The notes beneath the pieces are model-generated. The model had not been told where the DNA came from, ran no database searches, and was given only the letters and a program-made list of their open reading frames with translations. From Streptomyces mutabilis (GTDB lineage: Bacteria; Actinomycetota; Actinomycetes; Streptomycetales; Streptomycetaceae): DNA of 43,560 nucleotides. Below are positions 7,091 through 13,593 of this stretch, piece after piece. Every line of letters begins with the position of its first letter. Position 1 is the stretch's first letter. The position numbers were made by a program, and so were the translations under genes. The DNA is taken from assembly GCF_014649815.1 (NCBI RefSeq), contig NZ_BMTT01000032.1:1-43560 (forward strand). Reading direction: 5' to 3'.

Positions 7091-7428
7091 TCGACGTCTC
7101 CTTGCGGGTCGAGGGAGCGGGCCGCCCAGTTCAGGCGCTGCCCGGCGTTGTCGGTGAGCAGCGCGGCGGCCTCGTGCAGGGGACAGGAGGCATCGCCGTC
7201 GCGGTCGGGCTCGAGCTGCTCCGCCCGCCGTGCGGCGGTGCTGACCAGCTGCGCGAGGGCGGGGAAGAGGCCGCCGGGGACGTCGATGTCCTCCTGGAGC
7301 TCGCGCAGGATCGCGGCGAGCTCGCGGGCGTCGACGTCGTCGGCGTTCAGGTCGTCCTCGATCTGCTGGAGGGCGAGCTGGGCGATGCCGAGCGAGGCCC
7401 GTACGCGGTCCAGGCGGGTGCGGCTCAC
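7087..7428 (-). CDS. Hypothetical helical protein (113 aa)
   Basis: It starts at GTG 7428-7426, overlapping the upstream stop as GTGA, and ends in ATGA with the kinase gene. The sequence is almost entirely helical and acidic (IAQLALQQIEDDLNADDVDARELAAILRELQEDI). It may be a partner of the kinase, since the three genes are translationally coupled; that is inference. No family is recognised. Confidence 0.65.
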   Translation of the reverse strand: MSRTRLDRVRASLGIAQLALQQIEDDLNADDVDARELAAILRELQEDIDVPGGLFPALAQLVSTAARRAEQLEPDRDGDASCPLHEAAALLTDNAGQRLNWAARSLDPQGDVE

Positions 7429-8021
7429 CGGCGGCCGCCGGGGCGGGTCGTGAGCCAGGTGGTGACGGCGGCGGCGCCGATGCCGATGGCACGGTGAAGG
7501 GCTGCGTCCAGCTCCATCCATGCGCTACCCGGCCCGGTCACCTCCTTGGTGACCACGCCCTCGTCGTCGAGACGGACCGCCTGGCAGTGCTCGATGTAGC
7601 CGGTCTTCTTGGTCTTCTTCGCCAGCCACAGCAGTAAGGCGCCGCGGTCGATCGCGGCGTGCGTTCCTGCATTGATGGCCGCACCGGCGAGCAGCGCGGT
7701 CGGCGTGAGGCGATAGCCGAACACGCGGGTGATGCCGATGGTCGCTGCGACCTGCACGGCGGTATAGGAGGCAACGTGGCGGGTCACGTGGTGGCGGCCA
7801 AGGATGCTTGCTCCCCAGACCGGTTCACCACTCTCCTCGCGGGTGGGGTCCTGGTCGACGCGGGTGCCATCCCGGTAAACGAGGTGGTCGCCGTACAGCC
7901 GCTTCAGGGAAGCCGACGTGGATCCCTGAGCCCAGTGGTCGCAGAGGGGATGCAGCTCGCCGAAAGTGGCCAGCAGGGTGCCGAAGACGGCGAGGCGCTC
8001 GGTGGTGAGGTGACGGGGCAT
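7425..8021 (-). CDS. Integral membrane protein (198 aa), DUF3307-like
   Basis: ATG 8021 has a GGAGACC ribosome site. The N-terminus carries LCDHWAQGSTSASLKRLYGDH, then HHVTRHVASYTAVQVAATIGI and a second hydrophobic run LTPTALLAGAAINAGTHAAIDRGALLLWLA. The DHW...HHxxxH...H pattern resembles the DUF3307 membrane family, seen in phages and plasmids; this assignment is from memory of pattern and moderate. Function unknown. It overlaps the next gene by GTGA. Confidence 0.7.
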   Translation of the reverse strand: MPRHLTTERLAVFGTLLATFGELHPLCDHWAQGSTSASLKRLYGDHLVYRDGTRVDQDPTREESGEPVWGASILGRHHVTRHVASYTAVQVAATIGITRVFGYRLTPTALLAGAAINAGTHAAIDRGALLLWLAKKTKKTGYIEHCQAVRLDDEGVVTKEVTGPGSAWMELDAALHRAIGIGAAAVTTWLTTRPGGRR

Positions 8022-8057
8022 GCTGGAGGTCTCCTGATCTCGAAGGGGTGAGGGAGC

Positions 8058-8127
8058 GGGCGGCCGGCCTTTTGCCGGTGCTGCGGCCGCCCGGCGGGCT
8101 CCGTCCCGGCCTGTATGGCCGGGACGG
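8058..8127 (-). terminator. Two tandem stem-loops
   Basis: The first has arms GGGCGGCCG/CGGCCGCCC (8058-8066, 8084-8092). The second is a perfect 11-base stem CCGTCCCGGCC/GGCCGGGACGG with a five-base loop (8101-8127). Both lie in the gap between genes 8136-8594 and 7425-8021. Confidence 0.65.
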
Positions 8128-8135
8128 GGCCTGCG

Positions 8136-8594
8136 TTACGCGGCCAGCCGGTGAGCGGCGGGGGCTGCGGGTGCGAGGTAGCTGCTGGGGTCCACGGGCG
8201 TGCCGTCGAAGCACTCGATGCAACAGCCGAGCTTTTTCGAGAGGCAGCAAAAGAACCGCCTCCCGCAGTCCCCGCAGGTCTGGCGAGCGGCCATGGCCCG
8301 GTCCAGGGCCCATTCCTGAGCGAGCGTCGGGACGCGCTTGGGCACGGCCAGGTCGACGCGGAGCAGGAAGCCGCGGGTGGGGTGGTTACACGACCACTGC
8401 GGCCGGTACGAGCACCACTTGCAGCGCAGGATCGCGACCGGGTCGTTGCCGCCGGGGCTGAGGCCCATGTCCCTGAGCTGACGCCGCGTGACGAGTCCTT
8501 CGGGGACCGCGCCGCGATCGAACTCCGGCAGGAACGCCTCCGAGCGGGGCACGCGCTTGATCTCGCGGCGCCGCTTCCTGCGCCTCCTGGGCAT
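8136..8594 (-). CDS. Cysteine-rich basic protein, probable zinc binder (152 aa)
   Basis: It starts at ATG 8594-8592 with GGAG upstream. It opens with a strongly basic MPRRRRKRRREIKR and has three cysteine groups: CKWC...C about residues 58-68, CGDC at 107-110, and FCCLSKKLGCCIEC. It is probably two or more zinc knuckles. It includes RRQLRDMGLSPGG, a motif recurrent in actinobacterial plasmid proteins in front of a Cys pair. Nucleic-acid binding is likely but unproven. TGATG overlap with the 35-residue gene upstream. Confidence 0.7.
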   Translation of the reverse strand: MPRRRRKRRREIKRVPRSEAFLPEFDRGAVPEGLVTRRQLRDMGLSPGGNDPVAILRCKWCSYRPQWSCNHPTRGFLLRVDLAVPKRVPTLAQEWALDRAMAARQTCGDCGRRFFCCLSKKLGCCIECFDGTPVDPSSYLAPAAPAAHRLAA

Positions 8595-8701
8595 CAGCGG
8601 CTCCAGGCGCCGGGCAGCCGGTCGGGGCGCTGCGGGTAGCGGGGGCCGGGGCGCTGCGGGCGGGGCCGGCCGATCCGGCGGCGCGGGCGGGGGATGAGCA
8701 C
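8594..8701 (-). CDS. Arg/Pro-rich microprotein (35 aa)
   Basis: GTG 8701-8699 is preceded by GGAGGAG (8715-8709), one of the best ribosome sites in the region. The frame has 35 codons (VLIPRPRRRIGRPRPQRPGP..., ending DRLPGAWSR) and stops as TGATG on the start of the next gene. It may be a real basic microprotein, or a leader whose translation feeds ribosomes to the Cys-rich gene. Composition is partly driven by GC-rich sequence, hence the medium confidence. Confidence 0.5.
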   Translation of the reverse strand: MLIPRPRRRIGRPRPQRPGPRYPQRPDRLPGAWSR

Positions 8702-8806
8702 GAGTGATCTCCTCCAGTCGTCGGTGGGCAGCGCTGCGCCCCGTCGACGTGGTGCTGGTGTCGGCGGGGCGCGGCGGGTGGTGCGTTCGGCCGGGCGGCC
8801 TGTCCC

Positions 8807-8844
8807 GTCCTCGCCCGGCCCCTGGGTGCGGGGCGGGCGAGGAC
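8807..8844 (-). terminator. Long stem-loop
   Basis: Arms GTCCTCGCCC-G-GCCCC (8807-8822) and GGGGC-GGGCGAGGAC (8830-8844), about 15 pairs with one bulge, in the 184-base gap between genes 8886-9656 and 8594-8701. Nothing else is seen in this gap. Confidence 0.65.
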
Positions 8845-8885
8845 CGGGCAGGGCGTCAGGTCTTCAGTGGGTGCGGAGCGTGCGG

Positions 8886-9656
8886 TCAGCGGTGGAGCGG
8901 GTGGACGTTGTCGTCGAAGTCGTCGCCCGCCGGGGCCGGGGCGGGGAGGGTGGCGTGCAGGTGGAGCTCGGGGTTGAACTGCGGCATGAACTGCGGCGGG
9001 TGGTTGTGGACGATGGGCCGCAGGGTCAGGCCGCGCAGCGCGAAGGCGCTGGCGAGGGCCCACATCAGGGCGGCGAGCCCGGTCGCGGCGGCGCGTCCTC
9101 CGGCCGGGGCTGCGGACCAGATCATGGCCAGGCTTGCCAGGCCCCACAGCGTCCAGGCGATGCGAGCGCCGGCGTTGCCGAAGAACCCGCCGATGAGCCC
9201 GAGCAGTCCGGCCAGTTGCCAGAACGCGTACAGGGCGGCGGGCGCGACGGTGAGGTGGGCGGCCTGGTCGGCGAGGAACGCCCGGATCGGGTGGTCGACC
9301 GTGCCCCACAGTCCGCTGCCGTCACCGGCGTCGGTGGCCTGGACATCGGAGAGGCCCGCGAGTGTGGCGGAGGCGATGTCGCCGGCGGCGTCGACCATCA
9401 TCACGATGAGGCTGAGCCCGGCGAGCAGTCCGGCCGTTTTGATCCACACGGCGATCTCGTGCCATCCGGCGTGCCGGGCCTGGAAGATCTCCTCCCACCG
9501 CTGGTGGAGGAAGCCGCCTTCCTCCCAGGACTTGCGCCAAGCGGTACGCAGCCGCGCCAGGCGCTGCGTGCCCTTGCGGGCGGGTGGCAGTTCGAGCTGG
9601 TCGAGGATGCTGTTCGGGCGGTGCTGGCCGTTCATCTGCCTGTCGTTGTGGGACAT
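8886..9656 (-). CDS. Multi-spanning membrane protein of the transfer region (256 aa)
   Basis: It starts at ATG 9656-9654 (MSHNDRQMNGQHRPNS), with AGGAG upstream. A soluble N-terminal 85 residues (RLARLRTAWRKSWEEGGFLHQRWEEIF) precedes four hydrophobic segments: WIKTAGLLAGLSLIVMMVDA, ALYAFWQLAGLLGLIGGFFG, IAWTLWGLASLAMIWS and AATGLAALMWALASAFALRG. A His/Pro-rich cytoplasmic tail follows. It is a candidate spread or mating-channel component by position, two genes downstream of the translocase. No named family was recognised. Confidence 0.75.
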   Translation of the reverse strand: MSHNDRQMNGQHRPNSILDQLELPPARKGTQRLARLRTAWRKSWEEGGFLHQRWEEIFQARHAGWHEIAVWIKTAGLLAGLSLIVMMVDAAGDIASATLAGLSDVQATDAGDGSGLWGTVDHPIRAFLADQAAHLTVAPAALYAFWQLAGLLGLIGGFFGNAGARIAWTLWGLASLAMIWSAAPAGGRAAATGLAALMWALASAFALRGLTLRPIVHNHPPQFMPQFNPELHLHATLPAPAPAGDDFDDNVHPLHR

Positions 9657-9777
9657 GGGGCAGTCGCTCCTTCGTCTGGGAAGTCGGTGGCGTGCGTGGT
9701 GTCCGGCCGGGTGGCCTGCCCCCGCGTCCGGCCCCCCGGGTGCGGGGTTCGGGCGCGAGGCAGTGGACCCGGAGCGG

Positions 9778-10344
9778 TTACAGGCCGCGGGCGTCGGCGA
9801 GGCCGGCGGCCTGGTCGACCATGCGGATGGGGACGCGGCTGCTGCCGTGGGCGTCGTTGAAGGACGGCACGGAGTCGACGTCGCCGAACTTGCGGCGGAT
9901 CGCGTCCAGGAGCACGGCGGCCGCGTCGGCCTCCAGGCCGCTGTCGCCGCGGGCCTCGGCCCGGATAGCACCGAGCATGCAGCGGGCGCCGTCCTCGTCG
10001 ACCAGCGCGCCGGAGCACCAGCCGCCGGTGAGCAGCCGGTGGTGGGCGCGCTGCAGAAGGGCCGCGACCGGCGTCGGGTAGGACTCCGGCGGCGGCTGGA
10101 GCGTCGGGGTCAGCGGGACGGTGACGACGTCGGCCAGGTCCACGGGCTCGGTGGGGATGTGCGCCGTGTTGATCTCGTAGGCGACGGCCGCTTCGTCCAG
10201 GCGCGCGGTCATCTCCGCCTTCACGAGGGTGAGGCGTTCCTCGAGGGTCAGCTCCGCCGGCGGCGCGGCGGCCGGGACGGGCTGTATGGGCTGGGTGGTC
10301 GGGGCGGGGTGGTCTATGGCGGGGGAGAGCGAGGCATGGGACAT
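9778..10344 (-). CDS. DUF6197-like protein (188 aa)
   Basis: It starts at ATG 10344-10342 with GGAG six bases upstream. A Pro-rich N-terminus is followed by a helix (LTLEERLTLVKAEMTARLDEAAVAYEINTAH) and a C-terminal domain: LLQRAHHRLLTGGWCSGALVDEDGARCMLGAIRAEARG. The GW-x-GAL-x3-G-x2-C-x-LGAI pattern matches the small DUF6197 family found in phages and plasmids of Actinobacteria. Biochemical role unknown. Confidence 0.7.
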   Translation of the reverse strand: MSHASLSPAIDHPAPTTQPIQPVPAAAPPAELTLEERLTLVKAEMTARLDEAAVAYEINTAHIPTEPVDLADVVTVPLTPTLQPPPESYPTPVAALLQRAHHRLLTGGWCSGALVDEDGARCMLGAIRAEARGDSGLEADAAAVLLDAIRRKFGDVDSVPSFNDAHGSSRVPIRMVDQAAGLADARGL

Positions 10345-10362
10345 CGGGGCTCCAGGCAAGGG

Positions 10363-10409
10363 CGCCGAAGGGCGCCGCCGGGATGGGTTTCCGGCGGCGC
10401 CCTTCGGCG
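10363..10409 (-). terminator. Very stable 19-base-pair stem-loop
   Basis: Perfect 19-base arms (10363-10381 and 10391-10409, CGCCGAAGGGCGCC...) with a nine-base loop. It lies in the divergent gap between the minus gene starting at 10344 and the plus gene starting at 10497. On the minus strand it could stop read-through coming from 10659-10847. Confidence 0.7.
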
Positions 10410-10496
10410 TTGCGTAGTGGGGGAGTGGGCGTTTGGGTGTCGGCGCACCCGTGTCCCGGGCATCCTCGGACCATCAGGCGCGGGGAAGGGGCTGGG

Positions 10497-10658
10497 GTGG
10501 AGTTCGTCTTCGATTGCGGATGGTGCGGGGGTGACAACTACTTCGTGGGCAAGCAGGTCGGCTTCTGGGTCGACAAGTGGGAAGTGCCCGCGGAGTGGGA
10601 CTGCCGTTTCTGCGACGGGCTCAACTACACGCCTGACCCGCCGTGGACGGAGGCGTAG
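10497..10658 (+). CDS. Small zinc-ribbon protein on the opposite strand (53 aa)
   Basis: This is the only convincing plus-strand gene within the 23-kb minus-strand operon. From GTG 10497 (GGGGAAGGGG upstream) it encodes VEFVFDCGWCGGDNYFVGKQ and onward, with two CxxC pairs (CGWC and CRFC) about 30 residues apart: a four-Cys zinc ribbon. It is rich in Trp, Phe, Asp and Tyr, unlike GC-driven spurious frames. Its TAG stop abuts the stop of the minus-strand gene 10659-10847 with no gap. Function unknown. Confidence 0.65.
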   Translation: MEFVFDCGWCGGDNYFVGKQVGFWVDKWEVPAEWDCRFCDGLNYTPDPPWTEA

Positions 10659-10847
10659 TCAGAGGCTGGAGATCAGTCCGGCGAGCGAGGCGAGGCCGCT
10701 GTTGATGGTCGGGGCCAGGCCGGTCGCGGCGAGGGTGAAGCCGAACAGCGTGCAGGCCAGCGCGGAGCCGACGCGGACGTAGCCGCCCTTGACCAGGACG
10801 ACGACGATGATGCCCAGCAGCGCGGCGGCGGAGATGGACAGGGCCAC
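10659..10847 (-). CDS. Small membrane protein (62 aa)
   Basis: It starts at GTG 10847-10845 with AAGGAG ten bases upstream. It has two hydrophobic helices (ISAAALLGIIVVVLVKGGYV and ALACTLFGFTLAATGLAPTI) joined by a Lys/Arg loop, like small spread-type or pilin-like membrane proteins next to tra genes in Streptomyces plasmids. It directly follows the DNA translocase gene. Confidence 0.75.
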   Translation of the reverse strand: MALSISAAALLGIIVVVLVKGGYVRVGSALACTLFGFTLAATGLAPTINSGLASLAGLISSL

Positions 10848-10878
10848 GGTGGTGGTGCTCCTTCAGAGGGAGTCGGGT

Positions 10879-10909
10879 GGGGCCGGCCGCGCTCGGGCGG
10901 GCCGGCCCC
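10879..10909 (-). terminator. Intercistronic stem-loop after the translocase gene
   Basis: Perfect arms GGGGCCGGCC (10879-10888) and GGCCGGCCCC (10900-10909), 21 bases after the translocase stop codon. Confidence 0.65.
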
Positions 10910-10929
10910 GGGGGATGGATGGGGTGTGA

Positions 10930-13068
10930 TCAGGCGTCGGTGAGGCTCTTGATGGCCTCCAGCGCCTGGCGGGGTGAGGCGACCTGCTCGGAGCGGCGGC
11001 TGCCACGCTTGCTGCCGCCCTTGCCGCCGCCTCCCCCTCCGCCGCCGCGGCGGCGAGACTTGCCGTCACCGTCGTCGTCCTCGTCGGGCTCGGGCCAGAA
11101 CTCGCCGGGCCGCACGGGCTCGTTCCAGTCGAACCACAGGCCGCGCTTCTCCAGCTCCGCGATCTCGTAGTCGGTGAGCCGGTTGACCTCGTCGGGGAAC
11201 AGGTTGGACAGGTCGGTGTCGAAGTCCGCGTACAGCGACCGCATGAGCACGGCGCGGCCGTTGTCGAGGACGATGACCGCGACGCCGCCCGTGGAGACGC
11301 CGTTCTCCGGGTCGGCCTCGCCGCGCATGGCCCGCTCGATCGCGGAACCTTCGCTGCGGGAGTAGCGGGCCGGGATGGTCGGCACGTCGTAGGCGTTCTC
11401 CATGGTGCCCTCCGCCGCCTTGCGGGTGGCGGCGGGCGAACCCATGTTGAAGATGACCGGCCTCGAGTTCTGGCGCAGGTTGTCCTTCATCTCGGTGGAG
11501 AAGCCGTTGTGCGCGAACGGCGACTGCCCGGCCGGGTTGAAGCCGATCCCGTACTTCAGGCCGGTGACCGTGAGGTCCTCGCCGTCCTTCTGGATGAACT
11601 CACCGAAGTCCGCGTCCTGCGCGGCGGTCATGAACTCATCGCCGTAGACGTTGAGCTGCCGGTACGGGCAGCGTGTGTCACCGGGCTTGTAGTCGTGCGG
11701 CTGACCGTCGTGCGGCCAGGGCATGTCCGCCCGGATCTCGCACAGTGCCTTCGCCGCCCGCAGCGAGCGGGCCATCCACAGGGCGTTCGAGCCCTGCCGG
11801 TCGATGTACTTACCCAGCACGCTCGTCTTTTCGTCCTTGCGGACGGTGCCCAGCCACACGACCTGGCCGTCCAGGGACTGGGCGGCCATGTGGATCGCGA
11901 AGAACTGCGTCTTGCCGGACCGGGACACCCCCAGCGTGAGGCCGTGGGCCGGGGCGTTCTTGTCGTGCTGGTACACCATCGTCTTCACCGGCTGGCCGGT
12001 GATGGTGAACCCGCACACGTACATGCCCTTGGCGTCCGGGGTGAGCAGCTCGCGGGTGGCGGGGAAGATCGCGGACAGCGGCGGAGTGTCGAACGCGCTG
12101 ATCAGGAACTCCGAGCCGTCGATGAGGACGAACACGCAGGAGTCGTCCTCGGGCAGGTCCAGCGCCCGGCAGACCTTGGGCAGGTCGATGCGCGGGGACT
12201 CGGTGGAGTCGCTCATCTTCGCCCGGTAGAAGGTCACCCCGCGCTCATCGTCGCGGGTCTTGTGAACCAGCTCGGAGCCGGGGGCGCCGCCCTTGGGGCC
12301 GGCCACCCGGTCGATCCAGCGCTCCTGGTCGGTCGGCTTGGTGCGCCGCCGGGCGTTGGCCTCGGGGGTGATGAGGGCCTCCATCCAGCCGGGTCCGCCC
12401 TGGCGGCCGGGTTGGATGGCGACGTCCGCGAGGGTGACGTCGGCAGCGGACACGCCGAACGCGGCTCCGACGATCTCGGGGGAGAGGCCGGTGATCGGCC
12501 GCCCGGTCTCCGAAGCGCGCAGCAGCAGGGTGAGGTCGTGGCGCATGGCGGGGTGCCGGGTGGCCTTGACGACGTGGGTACGGGCGGGCATCCCGGCGCG
12601 CTCCCACAGCATCCGCGCCTCGCGGGTGAGCGTGTCCGCTCCGTCGTCCGGCTGCGCCACGGTCGGCTCCGCGGCCCGGGCGGGCGCCGGCTGCGGGGCC
12701 GGGGCGGCGAGCGCGGGGCGGTTGCGACGGCGGGTGTGCCGGGAGAAGGGCAGCACGAAGGAGCCGGCCGCCGCCCATCCGGCGGCGAGCAGTCCGTCCA
12801 GCCAGTACGGGCCGAAGCCGGTGGTGTGTCCGGCGGCGACGTCGACGGCGGCGGCCAGGACCAGCGGCGTCCAGCGCAGGATCTTGCGTCCGGCGCCGGT
12901 CTCGTCGCTCTTGGCGGCGAGGAAGATGCCGCCGATCCCGGCGGCGCCGGCCAGCTGCACGACGGAGCTGACGGGGCTGTCGGGGTAGACGTTAGGGGCC
13001 ACGGCCAGCACGGGCGCGGCGAGGGTGTAGGCGAGGCGTTCGAGCACGACACTGCGCGGCGTGGTCAC
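10930..13068 (-). CDS. FtsK/TraB-type DNA translocase, main conjugal transfer protein
   Basis: This 712-residue protein starts at GTG 13068-13066 with AAGGAG nine bases upstream. Two hydrophobic regions lie in the first 115 residues, then a Pro/Ala linker. The motor carries Walker A LGVSRSGKTQ near residue 380 and Walker B QLNVYGDEF near 470. The C-terminus is a Gly/Arg/Lys-rich tail (about 665-695). Streptomyces TraB-like ATPases move double-stranded plasmid DNA between mycelia as a membrane hexamer, and this is the best candidate here. It is longer on the N-terminal side than FtsK motor domains alone. Upstream are a coiled-coil protein and the low-complexity protein. Confidence 0.85.
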   Translation of the reverse strand: MTTPRSVVLERLAYTLAAPVLAVAPNVYPDSPVSSVVQLAGAAGIGGIFLAAKSDETGAGRKILRWTPLVLAAAVDVAAGHTTGFGPYWLDGLLAAGWAAAGSFVLPFSRHTRRRNRPALAAPAPQPAPARAAEPTVAQPDDGADTLTREARMLWERAGMPARTHVVKATRHPAMRHDLTLLLRASETGRPITGLSPEIVGAAFGVSAADVTLADVAIQPGRQGGPGWMEALITPEANARRRTKPTDQERWIDRVAGPKGGAPGSELVHKTRDDERGVTFYRAKMSDSTESPRIDLPKVCRALDLPEDDSCVFVLIDGSEFLISAFDTPPLSAIFPATRELLTPDAKGMYVCGFTITGQPVKTMVYQHDKNAPAHGLTLGVSRSGKTQFFAIHMAAQSLDGQVVWLGTVRKDEKTSVLGKYIDRQGSNALWMARSLRAAKALCEIRADMPWPHDGQPHDYKPGDTRCPYRQLNVYGDEFMTAAQDADFGEFIQKDGEDLTVTGLKYGIGFNPAGQSPFAHNGFSTEMKDNLRQNSRPVIFNMGSPAATRKAAEGTMENAYDVPTIPARYSRSEGSAIERAMRGEADPENGVSTGGVAVIVLDNGRAVLMRSLYADFDTDLSNLFPDEVNRLTDYEIAELEKRGLWFDWNEPVRPGEFWPEPDEDDDGDGKSRRRGGGGGGGGKGGSKRGSRRSEQVASPRQALEAIKSLTDA

Positions 13069-13092
13069 CGGTGGTCTCCTTCTCAGAACGGG

Positions 13093-13129
13093 CACGGGCG
13101 GCCCCGCACTGTGTGCGGAGCCGCCCGTG
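13093..13129 (-). terminator. Stem-loop before the translocase gene
   Basis: Arms of 17 bases (13093-13109, 13113-13129; CACGGGCGGCC... with ...GCCGCCCGTG), with one mismatch, in the gap between 13157 and 13068. Confidence 0.65.
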
Positions 13130-13156
13130 GTGAGGGGTGGTGGGTGGGGAGTGGGG

Positions 13157-13573
13157 TCAGCGGTTGAAGAAGCCCGGGCGGGGCGTCTTCTCGCGCCGGT
13201 TGGAGCGGATGTCGTCCAGCGCGCCGTAGAGCTTGGCGTGGGTGCGCCGGGTCTCGTGGGTGAGGTCGACGGTCTCCTGGGCGGTGTCGGACAGCTTGCG
13301 AACCTCCCGGGCGGCACCGTCCAGGGCGGTGGCCACGTTGGCGGTGAGGACGACGAACTTCGGGTCCAGGTCGGCGTTCTCGATGTCGGTGGCGACGCCG
13401 TCGGTGTGCTTGGCGTTGGCCAGCATGCTGCGCCACAGGGCCACCAGATCGAGGGTGGCGTCGTCCAGGACCTTGCTGAGCTTGTCCAGCTTGGCCTGGA
13501 CGGCCTTGTACCGGTTGTCGTCGTCCACGGCGGGCTCGGCGTTGCCGTTGCGGGGCTCGAGGTCGCTGCTCAT
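13157..13573 (-). CDS. Coiled-coil protein of the transfer block (138 aa)
   Basis: It starts at ATG 13573-13571 with GAGAGGAAAA upstream. The acidic N-terminus is followed by heptad-like helices (YKAVQAKLDKLSKVLDDATLDLVALWRSMLA and AAREVRKLSDTAQETVDLTHETRRTHAKLYGALDDI) and a basic end (RREKTPRPGFFNR). It resembles a bundle or adaptor protein. The position between the low-complexity protein and the translocase suggests a transfer role, which is inference. Confidence 0.7.
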   Translation of the reverse strand: MSSDLEPRNGNAEPAVDDDNRYKAVQAKLDKLSKVLDDATLDLVALWRSMLANAKHTDGVATDIENADLDPKFVVLTANVATALDGAAREVRKLSDTAQETVDLTHETRRTHAKLYGALDDIRSNRREKTPRPGFFNR

Positions 13574-13593
13574 CGGCGCTTTTCCTCTCGTGC

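Noticed and set aside
5366-7453. A 695-codon open frame on the plus strand
   Set aside because: It is antisense to the kinase and neighbouring genes; composition is Val/Gly/Asp/Arg-driven and it has no ribosome site. It is a shadow of GC-rich third positions.
8704-10782. A 692-codon plus-strand frame
   Set aside because: Antisense to the membrane protein and DUF6197-like genes; Ser/Arg/Pro/Trp-rich, no domain.
11610-11680. GDEF string in the translocase as a second GGDEF protein
   Set aside because: It is the Walker B segment QLNVYGDEF of the ATPase; the cyclase-type surroundings are missing.
11509-13167. A 552-codon plus-strand frame
   Set aside because: Antisense to the DNA translocase, whose Walker motifs and membrane segments show the minus strand is coding.
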